In this document: piece by piece, positions 63,160 through 64,000 of the stretch
Layout of the letters: each line of letters opens with the position of its first letter
Position numbering within the stretch: position 1 is the stretch's first letter
NCBI GenBank assembly: GCA_022316685.1
Contig: JAKJHU010000039.1
Location: 6,238,532 to 6,302,531 of the forward strand
Reading direction: 5' to 3'
Source: Progne subis subis
Taxonomy: Eukaryota > Chordata > Aves > Passeriformes > Hirundinidae
DNA length: 64,000 nt
Position numbers and translations under genes: made by a program
Notes under the pieces: model-generated
Told to the model about the DNA's origin: nothing
Databases searched by the model: none
What the model saw: the letters and a program-made list of their open reading frames with translations, nothing else

Positions 63160-63165
63160 CACGTG
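63160..63165. promoter_or_regulatory. CACGTG E-box / HRE core
   Basis: The palindrome CACGTG follows a GC box (CCCCGCCC) in the proximal promoter. It fits HIF (ACGTG), USF, MYC or CLOCK-type bHLH factors, and sequence alone cannot separate these. Confidence 0.4.
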
Positions 63166-63188
63166 CGGCGGCGCGAGCACACATCCCG

Positions 63189-63194
63189 CACGTA
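63189..63194 (-). promoter_or_regulatory. Hypoxia-response element core, minus strand
   Basis: The minus strand reads TACGTGCGGG here. TACGTG is the core of well-characterised HIF sites such as those of EPO and VEGFA. It lies 8 bases upstream of the TATA-like element. Binding is inferred from motif and gene context only. Confidence 0.4.
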
Positions 63195-63201
63195 GCCGGC
63201 G

Positions 63202-63208
63202 TATTAAT
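63202..63208 (+). promoter_or_regulatory. EGLN3: TATA-like element of the EGLN3 promoter
   Basis: TATTAAT is an isolated AT-rich heptamer inside an otherwise GC-rich stretch, about 330 bases upstream of the ATG. Its position suits a start site near 63235. It departs from the TATAAA consensus, so it may be a weak TATA box or only a spacer. Confidence 0.4.
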
Positions 63209-63234
63209 CAGCGCGGGGCCATCTGCCGCCCTCC

Positions 63235-63535
63235 TCACCGCGGGCGGGGGCTGCCCGCGCCCTTCCCGCACGCCCCGGGGCGCTCCCGCACACTGCTGCG
63301 CCGCCAGCGGCAGTAGCGGCGGCTCAGGGCTTCGGCAGCACCGCCGCTCCCGCAGCGCCGGGCCGCGGTGCGCAGCCGAGCCCGCGGCGGCGAAAGTTTT
63401 CCCTCGCCTCGCCTGGTCCCGCGCCGCGGCGGAGCCCCCTGCCCGGCTCGGCCTGGAGCGCACGGCGGCCCGACGGGGCATCGCCTCTCCGCGCGGGCGC
63501 CGGCGGAGCGGCGGCGCGCCCGTCCCCGCCGCGCC
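63235..63535 (+). other. EGLN3: EGLN3 5' untranslated leader (start estimated)
   Basis: About 300 GC-rich bases lie between the estimated transcription start and the ATG. The start is placed about 30 bases downstream of the TATA-like element at 63202 and is therefore approximate to tens of bases. No upstream ATG is present, so scanning should reach the EGLN3 ATG directly. The GC content suggests strong secondary structure. The leader could also start at several dispersed sites, as is common for CpG-island promoters. Confidence 0.55.
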
Positions 63536-63892
63536 ATGCCGCTGGGGCACATCATGAGGCTGGACCTGGAGAGAATCGCCCTGGAGTACGTCGTGCCCTG
63601 CTTGCACGACATCGGCTTCTGCTACCTGGACAACTTCTTGGGGGAGGTGGTGGGGGACTGCGTGCTGGAGAGGGTGAAGCGGATGCACCGCGACGGCGAG
63701 CTGGCCGACGGGCAGCTGGCCGGCCCCAGCCGCGGTGTCGCCAAGAGACACCTGCGCGGCGACCAGATCAAGTGGATCGGAGGCACGGAGGAGGGCTGCG
63801 AGGCCATCAACTTTCTCCTCACGCTGATAGACCGGCTGGTGATGTACTGCGGGAGCCGGCTCGGCAAGTACTACGTGAAAGAGCGATCCAAG
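63536..63892 (+). CDS. EGLN3: EGLN3 (PHD3) HIF prolyl hydroxylase, coding exon 1 (partial gene)
   Basis: This exon encodes residues 1-119 of EGLN3/PHD3, a 2-oxoglutarate- and Fe(II)-dependent dioxygenase that hydroxylates prolines in HIF-alpha and marks it for VHL-dependent degradation when oxygen is present. The translation opens with MPLGHIMRLDLE and carries the family blocks CYLDNFLGEVVGDCVLERVK (residues 29-48), KRHLRGDQI (70-78) and YCGSRLGKYYVKERSK (104-119). It aligns without gaps to human EGLN3 as I know it, including the phase-0 exon boundary after ...KERSK. The ATG sits in a fair context (G at -3, C at +4), and no upstream ATG occurs in the preceding 300 bases. The iron ligands (His135, Asp137 and His196 in the human protein) and the 2-oxoglutarate-binding Arg lie in later exons outside the window. 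Variable positions cluster around residues 49-69, which also differ among vertebrates. There is no frameshift or premature stop, so the gene appears intact here. The paralogues EGLN1 and EGLN2 have long extra N-termini, which this protein lacks. Confidence 0.97.
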
Positions 63893-64000
63893 GTAAGGGT
63901 CCGCGGGGCCCCGACCCCGCCGGCACCGGCTGCCTGCCGGTCCGACGCGCCTCGCTGTTGCCGGTGGGACCTGCCGGAAACTTTCCACGGGCGCTCGCCC
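63893..64000 (+). other. EGLN3: EGLN3 intron 1, 5' end, with splice donor
   Basis: The exon ends TCCAAG followed by GTAAGG, a near-consensus 5' splice site at 63893. The intron begins in phase 0 and runs past the window edge. The sequence stays GC-rich and CpG-rich, so the CpG island continues into the intron. In mammals a functional hypoxia-response element has been mapped in EGLN3 intron 1. That part would lie beyond this window. Confidence 0.93.

Larger units (their letters stand above)
61865..64000. promoter_or_regulatory. CpG island covering the EGLN3 promoter, leader and exon 1
   Basis: CpG dinucleotides are rare in the preceding 60 kb. They become dense from about 61865, and from about 62820 to the window end CpG occurs every few bases. 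GC content rises at the same point. The island contains GC boxes, two inverted CCAAT boxes, several ACGTG cores and the first EGLN3 exon. An unmethylated CpG-island promoter is the expected state for this gene class. Both strands carry long open frames here only because stop codons are AT-rich. Confidence 0.93.

Noticed and set aside
62702..63316. 204-codon plus-strand open frame in the CpG island
   Set aside because: Composition-driven open frame across promoter sequence; Arg/Pro/Ala-rich with no recognisable protein.
63536..63892. Assignment to EGLN1 or EGLN2 instead of EGLN3
   Set aside because: The short N-terminus MPLGHIMRLDLE and the position of the exon boundary fit EGLN3; EGLN1 and EGLN2 have long N-terminal extensions.
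62522..63988. 488-codon open frame on the minus strand over the EGLN3 promoter and exon 1
   Set aside because: It is antisense to a certain coding exon and lies in a CpG island where stop codons are rare. The peptide is Ala/Arg/Pro/Gly-rich with no domain.

Overview
This window looks like part of a bird nuclear genome. It carries fragments of the CR1 LINE family and two solo LTRs of a retroviral LTR type I know from birds. The DNA is otherwise AT-rich and CpG-poor, with one strong CpG island at the right end. The only protein-coding gene I can identify is EGLN3 (prolyl hydroxylase PHD3): its first coding exon lies at 63536-63892 on the + strand and ends in a clean splice donor. The remaining exons lie beyond the window.

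Layout. Positions 1-11.7 kb are unannotated intergenic DNA. A + strand solo LTR lies at 11.71-12.26 kb. Intergenic DNA continues to 21.2 kb and includes a CpG-bearing islet at about 15.76-16.10 kb. A 5'-truncated + strand CR1 lies at 21.2-21.6 kb. From there to 38.7 kb I see only homopolymer tracts, one strong G-quadruplex candidate (32.5 kb) and two weak exon or small-ORF candidates (28.7 and 37.7 kb). A repeat cluster occupies 38.7-48.1 kb: CR1 fragments, one CR1 copy of about 1 kb with a readable reverse-transcriptase remnant, and a - strand solo LTR. Mostly unique AT-rich DNA follows, with one more CR1 at 58.3-58.9 kb. A long imperfect inverted repeat lies at about 60.61-60.82 kb. From about 61.8 kb the sequence becomes a CpG island that contains the EGLN3 promoter, 5' leader and exon 1.

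Function. EGLN3 is an oxygen-dependent HIF-alpha prolyl hydroxylase and a known HIF target. The 1.4 kb upstream of its start contains several RCGTG hypoxia-response cores, including a close pair at 61816-61829 and a minus-strand TACGTG beside a TATA-like element at 63202. A further HRE-like arrangement lies about 50 kb upstream. This fits feedback control by HIF, but the activity of these sites is inference. The 62 kb upstream of EGLN3 contains no convincing gene. In human the corresponding side of EGLN3 is also gene-poor, so distal enhancers are the likeliest functional content.

I found no tRNA, rRNA or CRISPR array and no convincing novel biological system. The open frames on both strands of the CpG island are GC-driven artefacts.
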